A stretch of DNA of 64,000 nucleotides from Streptomyces sp. NBC_00513. Its GTDB lineage: Bacteria > Actinomycetota > Actinomycetes > Streptomycetales > Streptomycetaceae. Each line of letters begins with the position of its first letter. Position 1 is the stretch's first letter. Positions 47,381 through 54,626 of the stretch are shown in pieces. Position numbers and translations under genes: made by a program. Below the pieces are notes generated by a model. It made no database searches. It saw nothing but the letters and a program-made list of their open reading frames with translations, and had not been told where the DNA came from. The stretch spans positions 5,208,001 to 5,272,000 of the forward strand of contig NZ_CP107845.1 of assembly GCF_041431415.1 (NCBI RefSeq). The letters are read 5' to 3'.

Positions 47381-49237
47381 CTACTGCAGACCGGTGTGGA
47401 TCGCGTTGGCGAGCTCACCGTTGGTGGTGTCGCCGCTGAACTCCCAGAAGAAGGCTCCGCGCAGTCCCTGCTGCTTGGTCCAGGTCATCTTCGAGGCGAC
47501 GGTGGCGGGGGTGTCGTAGCTCCACCAGTTGCTTCCGCACTTGGCGTAGGCGGTGCCGGCGATGGTGCCGGTGGACGGGCAGCTCGCCTTGAGGACCTTG
47601 TAGTCCTCGATGCCGGGCTCGTACGCGCCCGGGGCGGGCCCGGTGGCCGTGCCGCCCGGGGTGGCCTGGGTGACGCCGGTCCAGCCGCGGCCGTAGAAGC
47701 CGATGCCGAGGTTGAGCTTGGAGCCGGCGATGCCCTTGCCCTTGAGCTTGGTGATCGCGGCCTCGGAGTTGAAGCCGTCCTGCGGGATGCCGGAGTAGGC
47801 GGTGAGCGGGGAGTGCGGGGCCGTCGGGCCCTGCGCCGCCCAGGCGCCGAAGAAGTCGTACGTCATGACGTTGTAGAAGTCGACGTACTGGGCGGCGCCC
47901 GCGTAGTCGGCCGCGTCGAGCTTGCCGCCGTTGGAGCCGTCGGCGGAGATCGCGGCGGTGACCAGGTTGTTCGCGCCGAACTTGCCGCGGACGGCCTGCA
48001 TCAGGTTCTTCAGGGAGGCCGCGCCGCTGGTGTCGCAGGTCAGGCCGCAGGCGTTCGGGTACTCCCAGTCGAGGTCGATGCCGTCGAAGACGTCGGCCCA
48101 CCGCGGGTCCTCGACCAGGTCGTGGCAGGACTGGGCGAAGGCGGCCGGGTTCGCGGCGGCCTGGCCGAAGCCGCCGGACCAGGTCCAGCCGCCGAACGAC
48201 CAGAGGATCTTGATGTTCGGGTACTTCGCCTTGAGCTTGCGCAGCTGGTTGAAGTTGCCGCGCAACGGCTGGTCCCAGGTGTCGGCGACGCCGTCGACGC
48301 TCTGGTCGGCGGTGTAGGCCTTGTCGTAGTCGGCGTACGCGTCGCCGATGGTGCACTTGCCGCCCTGGACGTTGCCGAAGGCGTAGTTGATGTGCGTGAT
48401 CTTCGCGGCGGAGCCGGAGGTGACCAGGTTCTTCACGTGGTAGTTGCGCTGGTAGACGCCCCAGTTCGTGAAGTAGCCGAGCTTGACCCTGGTGCCGTCA
48501 CCGGGGTCGGGGCCGGGGCCCGTGCCGCCGCCCGGGGTGGTCACCGAGAGGGAGCCGGAGGAGGGGCCGGTCTGGTCGGCGGTGTCGCGGGCGGTGACCG
48601 TGTAGGCGTACGTCGTGCCCTTGGTCAGGCCGCTGTCGGCGTAGCTGGTGCCGGTCACCGTGGCGACCTTGCCGCTGCCGCGGTAGACGTCGTAGTTCTT
48701 GATCCCCTTGTCGTCGGTGGCCGCCGCCCAGTTCAGGGTGAGCGAGGTCTCGGTGACCCCGGTCGCGGTGGGGGTGCCGGGGGCGGACGGCGGGTTGTCG
48801 GTGGGGGTGGTGCCGCCGTCGCAGGAGCCGCCGTTGATCTTGCAGCCGGAGGGGGCGCCCGGGCCGGTGCCGTTGAAGCCGAAGGTGACGCTGGCGCCGG
48901 GGGAGAGGGCGCCGTTCCAGCCGACGTTCTTGGCGGTCCAGTGGTTGCCCGAACTGGTGACGGTGGCGTCCCAGGCCGAGGTGACCCTGGTGCCGGTCGG
49001 GTAGTCCCACTCCACGGTCCAGCTGTTGATGGCGGTGGTGCCGGTGTTCTTCACCGTCCACTTGCCCTCGAAACCGGAGCCCCAGTCGGAGGCCTTGGTG
49101 TAGGTCGCGGTGGCGGAGCCGGCGGCCTGTGCGGTGCCTGCCAGGCCGACGAGGCCGGCGACGGGCAGGGCCAGGGCGACCGCGGTCGCGGCCAGCCTTC
49201 TGAGCAGTCGTACGCGTCGTGGGGGTGCTGTGCTCAA
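47381..49237 (-). CDS. chiC: Secreted family 18 chitinase with CBM2 and fibronectin III domains
   Basis: A 618-residue exported endochitinase. A signal peptide ends near AQA|AGS (~40). A CBM2 carbohydrate-binding module follows (about 40-140; SDWGSGFEGKWTVKN, WNGALSPGASVTFGF), then one FnIII domain (~155-240), a Gly/Pro linker and the GH18 barrel (~255-618). The catalytic DGIDLDWEYP has Asp390 and Glu392 as acid pair. The start is TTG at 49237 with ACGGAGGAG upstream; earlier starts would spoil the signal peptide. Domain order and length match ChiC of S. coelicolor/S. lividans as I recall it. It is preceded by the classical chitinase repeats. Confidence 0.93.
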   Translation of the reverse strand: MSTAPPRRVRLLRRLAATAVALALPVAGLVGLAGTAQAAGSATATYTKASDWGSGFEGKWTVKNTGTTAINSWTVEWDYPTGTRVTSAWDATVTSSGNHWTAKNVGWNGALSPGASVTFGFNGTGPGAPSGCKINGGSCDGGTTPTDNPPSAPGTPTATGVTETSLTLNWAAATDDKGIKNYDVYRGSGKVATVTGTSYADSGLTKGTTYAYTVTARDTADQTGPSSGSLSVTTPGGGTGPGPDPGDGTRVKLGYFTNWGVYQRNYHVKNLVTSGSAAKITHINYAFGNVQGGKCTIGDAYADYDKAYTADQSVDGVADTWDQPLRGNFNQLRKLKAKYPNIKILWSFGGWTWSGGFGQAAANPAAFAQSCHDLVEDPRWADVFDGIDLDWEYPNACGLTCDTSGAASLKNLMQAVRGKFGANNLVTAAISADGSNGGKLDAADYAGAAQYVDFYNVMTYDFFGAWAAQGPTAPHSPLTAYSGIPQDGFNSEAAITKLKGKGIAGSKLNLGIGFYGRGWTGVTQATPGGTATGPAPGAYEPGIEDYKVLKASCPSTGTIAGTAYAKCGSNWWSYDTPATVASKMTWTKQQGLRGAFFWEFSGDTTNGELANAIHTGLQ

Positions 49238-49363
49238 GGGTGCTCCTCCGTAGGTCCGTCGAAGTCGTGGGGCCGACTCCGACATGGGGGTGGGACCTGC
49301 GCCGCCCGTGAGCACGTCTCGTCAAGGTTCTCGCCATGACACGCTCACCACAGTGTTGCGGTG

Positions 49364-49392
49364 AGATTAGAAAGGTCTGGACCAACCGTCAA
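49364..49392 (-). promoter_or_regulatory. Promoter of chiC
   Basis: On the minus strand TTGACG (49387-49392) and TAATCT (49364-49369) are separated by exactly 17 bases, a very good vegetative promoter. It predicts a leader of about 120 nt. Confidence 0.8.
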
Positions 49393-49405
49393 GAGGTCCA
49401 GACCT
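49373..49405 (-). promoter_or_regulatory. Chitinase direct repeats (DasR-type sites) flanking the -35
   Basis: On the minus strand AGGTCTGGACCT (49394-49405) and TGGTCCAGACCT (49373-49384) are 21 bp apart, on either side of the -35. Such 12-bp repeats mediate chitin induction and glucose repression of Streptomyces chitinases, and resemble the DasR (GlcNAc-responsive) consensus. The second overlaps the promoter spacer, as expected for a repressor. Confidence 0.8.
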
Positions 49406-49418
49406 CCCTTCGAGCCTC

Positions 49419-50075
49419 CTACTGGATGCCCAACTCCTGGGCCAGTACGGCCGCTTGGACCCGGCTGCGCAGCTCCAGCTTCCCCAGCAACCTGCTGACG
49501 TGCGTCTTCACCGTCGCCTCCGCCATCTCCAGCCGGCAAGCCACCTCCGCGTTCGACAGGCCCTCACCCAGGCAGCCCCACACCTCCCGCTCTCGCCGGG
49601 TCAGCGAGGCCACCGCCGCCGCCCGCTCCGGCGGCACGGCCGTCCGCACGGGTTGCGGCGCCGCGAACTCGGCGATCAACCGACGGGTCACCGCGGGCGC
49701 GATCAGCCCCTCGCCGCGGGCGACGGTGCGCACCGCCCCGATCAGCTCCGCCGCCTCCGCGTCCTTCAGCAGGAAGCCCGAGGCGCCCGCGCGCAGCGCT
49801 CCGAAGACGTACTCGTCGAGATCGAACGTCGTGAGCACGAGCACGTCGGCCAGCCCCTCCGCGACCACCTGCCGCGTGGCCGAAACCCCGTCGAGCCGGG
49901 GCATCTGCACATCCATGAGGACCAGATCCGGCCGAAGCTCACGGGCCAGACGGACCGCCTCCTCCCCGTCCGCCGCCTCGCCCACCACCTCCATGTCGCC
50001 CGCACTGCGCAGGATCATCACCAGACCCGCGCGCACCGCCCGCTGGTCCTCCGCCACCACGACCCGGATGGTCAC
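49419..50075 (-). CDS. chiR: NarL/LuxR-type response regulator, probably ChiR
   Basis: A 218-residue regulator: receiver domain (1-~120) with VVVAEDQRAVRAGL, phosphoacceptor Asp in LVLMDVQMP and Lys in FLLKDAE; C-terminal LuxR helix-turn-helix (~150-215) with LTRREREVWGCLGEGLSNAEVA and ATVKTHVSRLLGKL. It starts with GTG overlapping the kinase stop by four bases. It lies directly upstream of chiC on the same strand; S. coelicolor has ChiR/ChiS at chiC, so the symbol is given by context and memory. Confidence 0.8.
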   Translation of the reverse strand: MTIRVVVAEDQRAVRAGLVMILRSAGDMEVVGEAADGEEAVRLARELRPDLVLMDVQMPRLDGVSATRQVVAEGLADVLVLTTFDLDEYVFGALRAGASGFLLKDAEAAELIGAVRTVARGEGLIAPAVTRRLIAEFAAPQPVRTAVPPERAAAVASLTRREREVWGCLGEGLSNAEVACRLEMAEATVKTHVSRLLGKLELRSRVQAAVLAQELGIQ

Positions 50076-51283
50076 CCGGTCACCGCCCTCTCCTCGGCGG
50101 GCAAGGACGCCCGCACCTGCCACACCGTGCCGGCCCGCCCCGCCGTGAACGCGCCCCCGAGCAGCTCCGTCCGCTCGCGCATGCCGATCAGCCCCGCGCC
50201 GGAACCGGGGGCGCGCGGGCCGGGCCGCTCCCCGTACGGCGAGTCCACCCGTACGGTCAGCAGCCCGTCCGCGGATGACAGGCGCACCCGGACCGTCCCC
50301 GGGACGGCGTGCTTGAGGGCGTTCGTCAGCGACTCCTGGACGATGCGGTACGCGGCCAGCTCCACGGGGGCGGGCAGCGGCTCCCCGTCGGTGCGGGTGT
50401 CCTCCAGTACGAAGTCCAGGCCGCTGCCGGCCCCGTTCACACGAGCCTTGCCGATGAGTACGTCCAGTCCGTCGAGGGAGGGCACCGCCACCGGCTCCTG
50501 CTCCGCGCCGGCGTCCCGCAGCAGCCCGATCAACCGTCGCATCTCGGCCAACCCCTGCACGCTGTTCTCGCGGATCACCCCGAGGGCGTCCCGGCTGGTC
50601 GCGGGGGAGTCGATGGACAGCGCGGCGGTGGAGTGGATGGCGATGGCCGACAGGTGATTGGCCACCATGTCGTGCAACTCCCGCGCCATCCGGGCCCGTT
50701 CCGCGACCACGGCCTGCGCGCGGTCCATCTCGGCCAGCAGCGCGGTCTGCTCGGCGCGCAGCCGGGCGGCGACCGCCGCCTCGCGGTGGTTGCGCAGGGT
50801 GGCTCCGGTGAGGGCCGGCCCGAAGCTGACGATGCCGGTGATCACGCCGATCAGCAGGGCCTGCGGGGTGCGCAGCCAGGCCACCGAGGCGATCGTGACG
50901 GCGATGGTGATCAGTCCGGTGGTGACCGGGAGCCGCCGGGCCATGGAGGGCTTGCCGTACACGACGGCGGCGTACATCAGGTCGGTGAAGATCAGGACCG
51001 TGACCAGGTTGCCGACGGTGAACTGGTCCGCGATCACCCCGACGGTGCCCACGGGCAGCGTCACGCGCGGTGCGGTGCGGCGCAGCAGCTCCATCGGGCC
51101 GAGGGCGACCAGCGGGACCAGGGCCGCCCAGTCGGGGAACATGTTCCGGCTCGGGGAGCTGTGTACCCCGAGTGACCACAGGAGCACCCCGGCGAGCAGG
51201 CTGACGACGCACAGCAGCACGTCGTCGCGGTGGGGGCGGAAGGCGGACACGAGGGTCTTCGAGGGCACGTTCCCATCCAACAC
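50072..51283 (-). CDS. chiS: NarL-type sensor histidine kinase, probably ChiS
   Basis: A 403-residue membrane kinase with about five transmembrane helices in the first ~170 residues and no large external sensor. HisKA_3 follows: ERARMARELHDMVANHLSAI has the phosphorylated His; the ATPase part has ESLTNALKHA and GAGLIGMRERTELLGG. The start is uncertain: GTG at 51283 is used, but TTG at 51280 or GTG 15 bases later is possible. It is coupled to the downstream regulator gene. Confidence 0.78.
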   Translation of the reverse strand: MLDGNVPSKTLVSAFRPHRDDVLLCVVSLLAGVLLWSLGVHSSPSRNMFPDWAALVPLVALGPMELLRRTAPRVTLPVGTVGVIADQFTVGNLVTVLIFTDLMYAAVVYGKPSMARRLPVTTGLITIAVTIASVAWLRTPQALLIGVITGIVSFGPALTGATLRNHREAAVAARLRAEQTALLAEMDRAQAVVAERARMARELHDMVANHLSAIAIHSTAALSIDSPATSRDALGVIRENSVQGLAEMRRLIGLLRDAGAEQEPVAVPSLDGLDVLIGKARVNGAGSGLDFVLEDTRTDGEPLPAPVELAAYRIVQESLTNALKHAVPGTVRVRLSSADGLLTVRVDSPYGERPGPRAPGSGAGLIGMRERTELLGGAFTAGRAGTVWQVRASLPAEERAVTG

Positions 51284-51456
51284 GGTGAAGCGCTCCCGGG
51301 CCTCGCCGGCTGGGCGGAGGAGCCGCTACATCGAAGGGTGCAGTCGACTCTCGTCATCGCAGACGACGTGCCGGACCGCACCGGACGGGACTCTTGGAAG
51401 GACCGGGAGCGGCCGCCCCGTCCGAGTCGAGAGGTCGAGCGGGGAAGGTGAGTACC

Positions 51457-52038
51457 GTGCTCGTCGCGCTGATCGTCGCCTGCGAGGTCGGTTTCTGGGT
51501 GCTGCTGGCGGCAGGGCTGGCGCTGCGCTACCTCGCCCGAATGCCGAGGCTGGGCGCGGCGGTGCTGCTGTGCGAGCCGCTGCTGGAACTGGCCCTGTTC
51601 GTGTTCACCACGCTGGACCTGAAGAACGGCGGCCGACCGGGCTGGACGCACGGCCTGGCCGCCCTCTACATCGGCTACACCGTGGCCTACGGCCACTACA
51701 CGGTGAAGTGGCTCGATCGGCACGCCGCCCACCGTTGGGCGGGGGGACCGAAGCCGCCGGGCGCCAAGTACGTCAGTGCGCGGGCCGTCCACGAGTGGAA
51801 GCTGTGGGTACGGACCCTCGTCGCCGCGGCCGTCTCGCTGGCACTGCTGGAAGCCGCGATCCGGTACGTGGGCGACGGAGTGGACGTCGACGCGCTCCGG
51901 CAATGGCAGTCCGTCGTCCTGCGGATCGTCGGCATCCAGGCCCTGGTCGCGGCGACCTACTCGATCTGGCCGCGGAAGGCTCCGGCGGGCAGGGTCGACC
52001 AGGACGGGGCAGACCCCGCCGCCCTCCTCAAGCGGTAG
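51457..52038 (+). CDS. Integral membrane protein of unknown function
   Basis: A 193-residue protein with about five hydrophobic segments: an N-terminal helix, a second near LLCEPLLELALFVFTTLDL, one at LAALYIGYTVAYG, then two in the C-terminal half (LVAAAVSLALLEAAI and VLRIVGIQALVAATYSI). Short charged loops join them. GTG at 51457 is preferred because GGGGAAGG is eight bases upstream; GTG at 51448 would overlap that site. No enzyme motif; family not recognised. It converges with the adenosyltransferase gene and is divergent from the chiS-chiR operon. Confidence 0.7.
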   Translation: MLVALIVACEVGFWVLLAAGLALRYLARMPRLGAAVLLCEPLLELALFVFTTLDLKNGGRPGWTHGLAALYIGYTVAYGHYTVKWLDRHAAHRWAGGPKPPGAKYVSARAVHEWKLWVRTLVAAAVSLALLEAAIRYVGDGVDVDALRQWQSVVLRIVGIQALVAATYSIWPRKAPAGRVDQDGADPAALLKR

Positions 52039-52074
52039 CCGGGTCGACCGCCCAGCCGACGGGCGGCGGACTCG

Positions 52075-52647
52075 TCAGCGCTCGCCGCCCGGCACCCACA
52101 GCACGTCCCCGACCTCCTTGTTGGCCGTACGGGCCAGGATGAACAGGAGGTCGGAGAGGCGGTTCAGGTAGGTGGCCGTCAGCGGGTTCATGGCCTCCGC
52201 GTGCTCCTCCAGGGCCGCCCAGGTCGAGCGCTCGGCGCGCCGCACGACGGTGCAGGCCTGGTGCAGCAGGGCCGCGCCGGGGGTGCCGCCGGGCAGGATG
52301 AAGCTCCGCAGCTTCTCCAGCTCGCCGTTGAAGGTGTCGCAGTCCGCCTCCAGCTTGTCCACGTAGAACTGCTCGACGCGCAGCGGCGGGTACTCGGGGT
52401 TCTCGACGACGGGGGTGCACAGGTCCGCGCCGACGTCGAACATGTCGTTCTGCACCCGGACCAGGACCTTCACCAGGTCCTCGGACAGACCGCCGAGGGC
52501 GATAGCCGTGCCGATGGCCGCGTTCGCCTCGTTGACGTCGGCGTAAGCGGAGATCCGCAGGTCGGTCTTCCGCGTGCGGCTCATGTCTCCGAGGGCGGTC
52601 GTGCCCTGGTCGCCGGTGCGGGTGTAGATGCGCGTGAGGTTCACCAT
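52075..52647 (-). CDS. Corrinoid adenosyltransferase, PduO type
   Basis: A 190-residue enzyme that attaches the 5'-deoxyadenosyl group of ATP to cob(I)alamin, giving adenosylcobalamin. PduO/MMAB motifs: IYTRTGDQGTT at the N-terminus (ATP-binding), then ISAYADVNEANAAIG, FILPGGTPGAALLHQACTVVRRAER with the conserved Arg residues, and LNRLSDLLFILAR near the end. It stands alone, away from other cobalamin genes; AdoCbl would serve mutases or class II RNR elsewhere. A TAGGCT -10 lies six bases before the ATG. Confidence 0.93.
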   Translation of the reverse strand: MVNLTRIYTRTGDQGTTALGDMSRTRKTDLRISAYADVNEANAAIGTAIALGGLSEDLVKVLVRVQNDMFDVGADLCTPVVENPEYPPLRVEQFYVDKLEADCDTFNGELEKLRSFILPGGTPGAALLHQACTVVRRAERSTWAALEEHAEAMNPLTATYLNRLSDLLFILARTANKEVGDVLWVPGGER

Positions 52648-52653
52648 GTGTCC

Positions 52654-52659
52654 AGCCTA
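52654..52659 (-). promoter_or_regulatory. Candidate -10 (TAGGCT) giving a leaderless adenosyltransferase transcript
   Basis: On the minus strand TAGGCT ends six bases before the ATG at 52647, with no ribosome-binding site in between. No cobalamin riboswitch-like leader is therefore possible on this transcript. Confidence 0.45.
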
Positions 52660-52801
52660 GTGAGCGACCCCGAAACACGCGTACGGCGCCCGCGTGCGAT
52701 GGCCCCCGCGGGCCGGCCGTCGTCCACCGGCGACGGCCGCAGAACCGCCCGAAAGGGTACGCAACGGCGCAGAGATGGCGGTACGGGGAAGAGGGGGCGG
52801 T

Positions 52802-52969
52802 ATGCCCGACCCGGTCGCCGTCCGGAGCGGGGTCGAACAGGCCCGGTGGGCCGCCGTCTTGACGGGCCCGTGCCGCCCCGAGCGGAGCGCCGGGGTCGGT
52901 GGAGCGGAGCGCCGGGTCGGGCGACTCCGGCCGATCGAGGACCGGTTGGGGACGGCGGGTACGGGCTGA
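52802..52969 (+). CDS. Possible 55-residue protein
   Basis: An ATG with AAGAGGGGG upstream opens a frame MPDPVAVRSGVEQARWAAVL... ending in RLRPIEDRLGTAGTG. It is basic, without membrane segment or Cys motif. The ribosome-binding site and position support a gene, but composition is like random GC-rich sequence and it contains an imperfect repeat. No family recognised. Confidence 0.25.
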   Translation: MPDPVAVRSGVEQARWAAVLTGPCRPERSAGVGGAERRVGRLRPIEDRLGTAGTG

Positions 52970-53101
52970 GCCGTCCCGGTGTGATGTCCGTCAGATGAGA
53001 CGTGACGCGTGTTACTTCGCGGTCACACGACCCCTCACTGGCGCTAGTCTCCGCCGGAGAGGCCACGGGACTGGGCCGTATTCGAGAACGAGGGGTGTGC
53101 A

Positions 53102-53950
53102 GTGGCTGGGAAGCTCGCCGTCATCGGTGCCGGACTCATGGGATCCGGTATCGCTCAGGTCTCCGCTCAGGCGGGCTGGGACGTCGTACTGCGTGATGTC
53201 ACCGACGCCGCGCTGACCCGTGGCACGGACGGGATCAAGGCCTCGTACGACCGCTTCGTCGCCAAGGGCAAGCTGACGGCCGAGGACGCCGAGGCGGCGC
53301 TGGCCCGGATCACCACCTCCACCGACCTCGACGCGGTCGCCGACGCCGACATCGTCGTCGAGGCCGTCTTCGAGAAGCTCGAGGTCAAGCACGAGATCTT
53401 CCGTGCGCTCGACAAGCTCGTACGGGACGACGCGATCCTCGCCTCCAACACCTCCGCCATCCCGATCACCAAGATCGCGGCCGTGACGGAGCGTCCGGAG
53501 CGGGTCGTCGGCGCGCACTTCTTCTCGCCCGTCCCGATGATGCAGTTGTGCGAGCTCGTCCGCGGCTACAAGACGAGCGACGAAACCCTCGCCACCACGC
53601 GGGCGTTCGCCGAGTCGGTCGGCAAGACCTGCATCGTCGTCAACCGCGACGTCGCCGGCTTCGTGACGACCCGTCTGATCTCCGCGCTGGTCGTCGAGGC
53701 CGCCAAGCTGTACGAGTCGGGCGTCGCCTCCGCCGAGGACATCGACATCGCCTGCAAGCTGGGCTTCGGTCACGCGATGGGCCCGCTCGCCACCGCCGAC
53801 CTCACGGGCGTCGACATCCTGCTGCACGCCACGAGCAACATCTACACCGAGTCGCAGGACGAGAAGTTCGCGCCGCCGGAGCTGATGCGCCGCATGGTGG
53901 ACGCGGGCGACATCGGTCGCAAGAGCGGCCAGGGTTTCTACAAGCACTGA
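53102..53950 (+). CDS. 3-hydroxybutyryl-CoA (3-hydroxyacyl-CoA) dehydrogenase
   Basis: A 282-residue NAD-dependent dehydrogenase oxidising 3-hydroxyacyl-CoA or reducing acetoacetyl-CoA. Rossmann motif AVIGAGLMGSGIAQV; catalytic His in VVGAHFFSPVPMM, with Glu in the nearby dyad region; SNTSAIPIT is the substrate loop. The C-terminal helical domain ends GRKSGQGFYKH. It is the short monofunctional type (FadB2/PaaH/Hbd); the physiological direction cannot be read. Streptomyces homologues can supply precursors for ethylmalonyl-CoA or butyrate metabolism. It starts with GTG at 53102. Confidence 0.93.
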   Translation: MAGKLAVIGAGLMGSGIAQVSAQAGWDVVLRDVTDAALTRGTDGIKASYDRFVAKGKLTAEDAEAALARITTSTDLDAVADADIVVEAVFEKLEVKHEIFRALDKLVRDDAILASNTSAIPITKIAAVTERPERVVGAHFFSPVPMMQLCELVRGYKTSDETLATTRAFAESVGKTCIVVNRDVAGFVTTRLISALVVEAAKLYESGVASAEDIDIACKLGFGHAMGPLATADLTGVDILLHATSNIYTESQDEKFAPPELMRRMVDAGDIGRKSGQGFYKH

Positions 53951-54106
53951 GCACGATCGTTCGAATGCCCTCGCCCGACAGGGTGAATTAGGTATCGGTT
54001 CGCTCACGGTCGGCAACTTCCCTGCTCCTGAGGCAGTCAGTTGCAGTGAGAGTTGCCGACCACGGACCAGTCGGACCAGACGAACGCAGGACTGCCGGGA
54101 GCGCAT

Positions 54107-54430
54107 ATGCACATCAGGGGCGACCACGCCGAACTCGCGGTCGGGGGTCGCCTCGACGTGCGCAGCGCGGCGGACGCCCGTACGGCCCTGCACTCCGCCC
54201 TCGACGACGGCCACGGCGACCTCGTGCTGGACCTCACGGCACTCGACTCCTGGGACGCCACCGGCCTCGGCGTGATCATGGGCGCCCACCGGAGGGCCGG
54301 CCGGAGCGGACGCCGCCTGGTACTGCGCGGGGTGCCCGCGCAGATGCAGCGGTTGCTGGTGGCGACCCGGCTGCACCGGATCCTCGCCATCGAGGGCGGG
54401 CTGGAAGCGGAGTCCCTGCCGCGGGTGTGA
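54107..54430 (+). CDS. STAS-domain protein (anti-sigma-factor-antagonist-like)
   Basis: A 107-residue protein that is one STAS domain: ELAVGGRLDVRSAADART, then the conserved LVLDLTALDSWDATGLGVIMGAH. SpoIIAA-type antagonists have a phosphorylated Ser in D-S-S/T-G; here the site reads SWDATGLG, so Ser is replaced by Asp-Ala-Thr context and phosphorylation may be on Thr or absent. No anti-sigma kinase is nearby. ATG at 54107 follows CCGGGAG at good spacing; an in-frame TTG 18 codons upstream is an alternative. Confidence 0.82.
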   Translation: MHIRGDHAELAVGGRLDVRSAADARTALHSALDDGHGDLVLDLTALDSWDATGLGVIMGAHRRAGRSGRRLVLRGVPAQMQRLLVATRLHRILAIEGGLEAESLPRV

Positions 54431-54626
54431 CGACCGGATGCGTCGGATTCCGCAGAAACGTAACGGTCCGGTGGTGAAGACACCCCCGGCGGTTCCGGCG
54501 GGGCCGGCCACGGTCTAGGGTTCGGGCGGAAACCGGACCAGTAGCGACTGCGGCGTGTGCGAGCGAAGGCCGGGCGGTACGACGGCGGCAGCGGCGGTAC
54601 GCGCGACGCGATCGGGGGACTTGGTC

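Larger units (their letters stand above)
52648..53101. other. Intergenic region between divergent genes
   Basis: 454 bp. It contains the leaderless promoter of the adenosyltransferase, a small hairpin (GGCCGTCG 52715-52722 with CGACGGCC 52731-52738), a possible 55-codon gene at 52802, two near-identical GAGCGGAGCGCCGGG words inside it, and a -10-like TAGTCT (53045-53050) for the dehydrogenase gene. Confidence 0.5.

Noticed and set aside
52648..52760. Cobalamin riboswitch before the adenosyltransferase gene
   Set aside because: No B12-box-like sequence, and the -10 element lies six bases from the ATG, leaving no leader.
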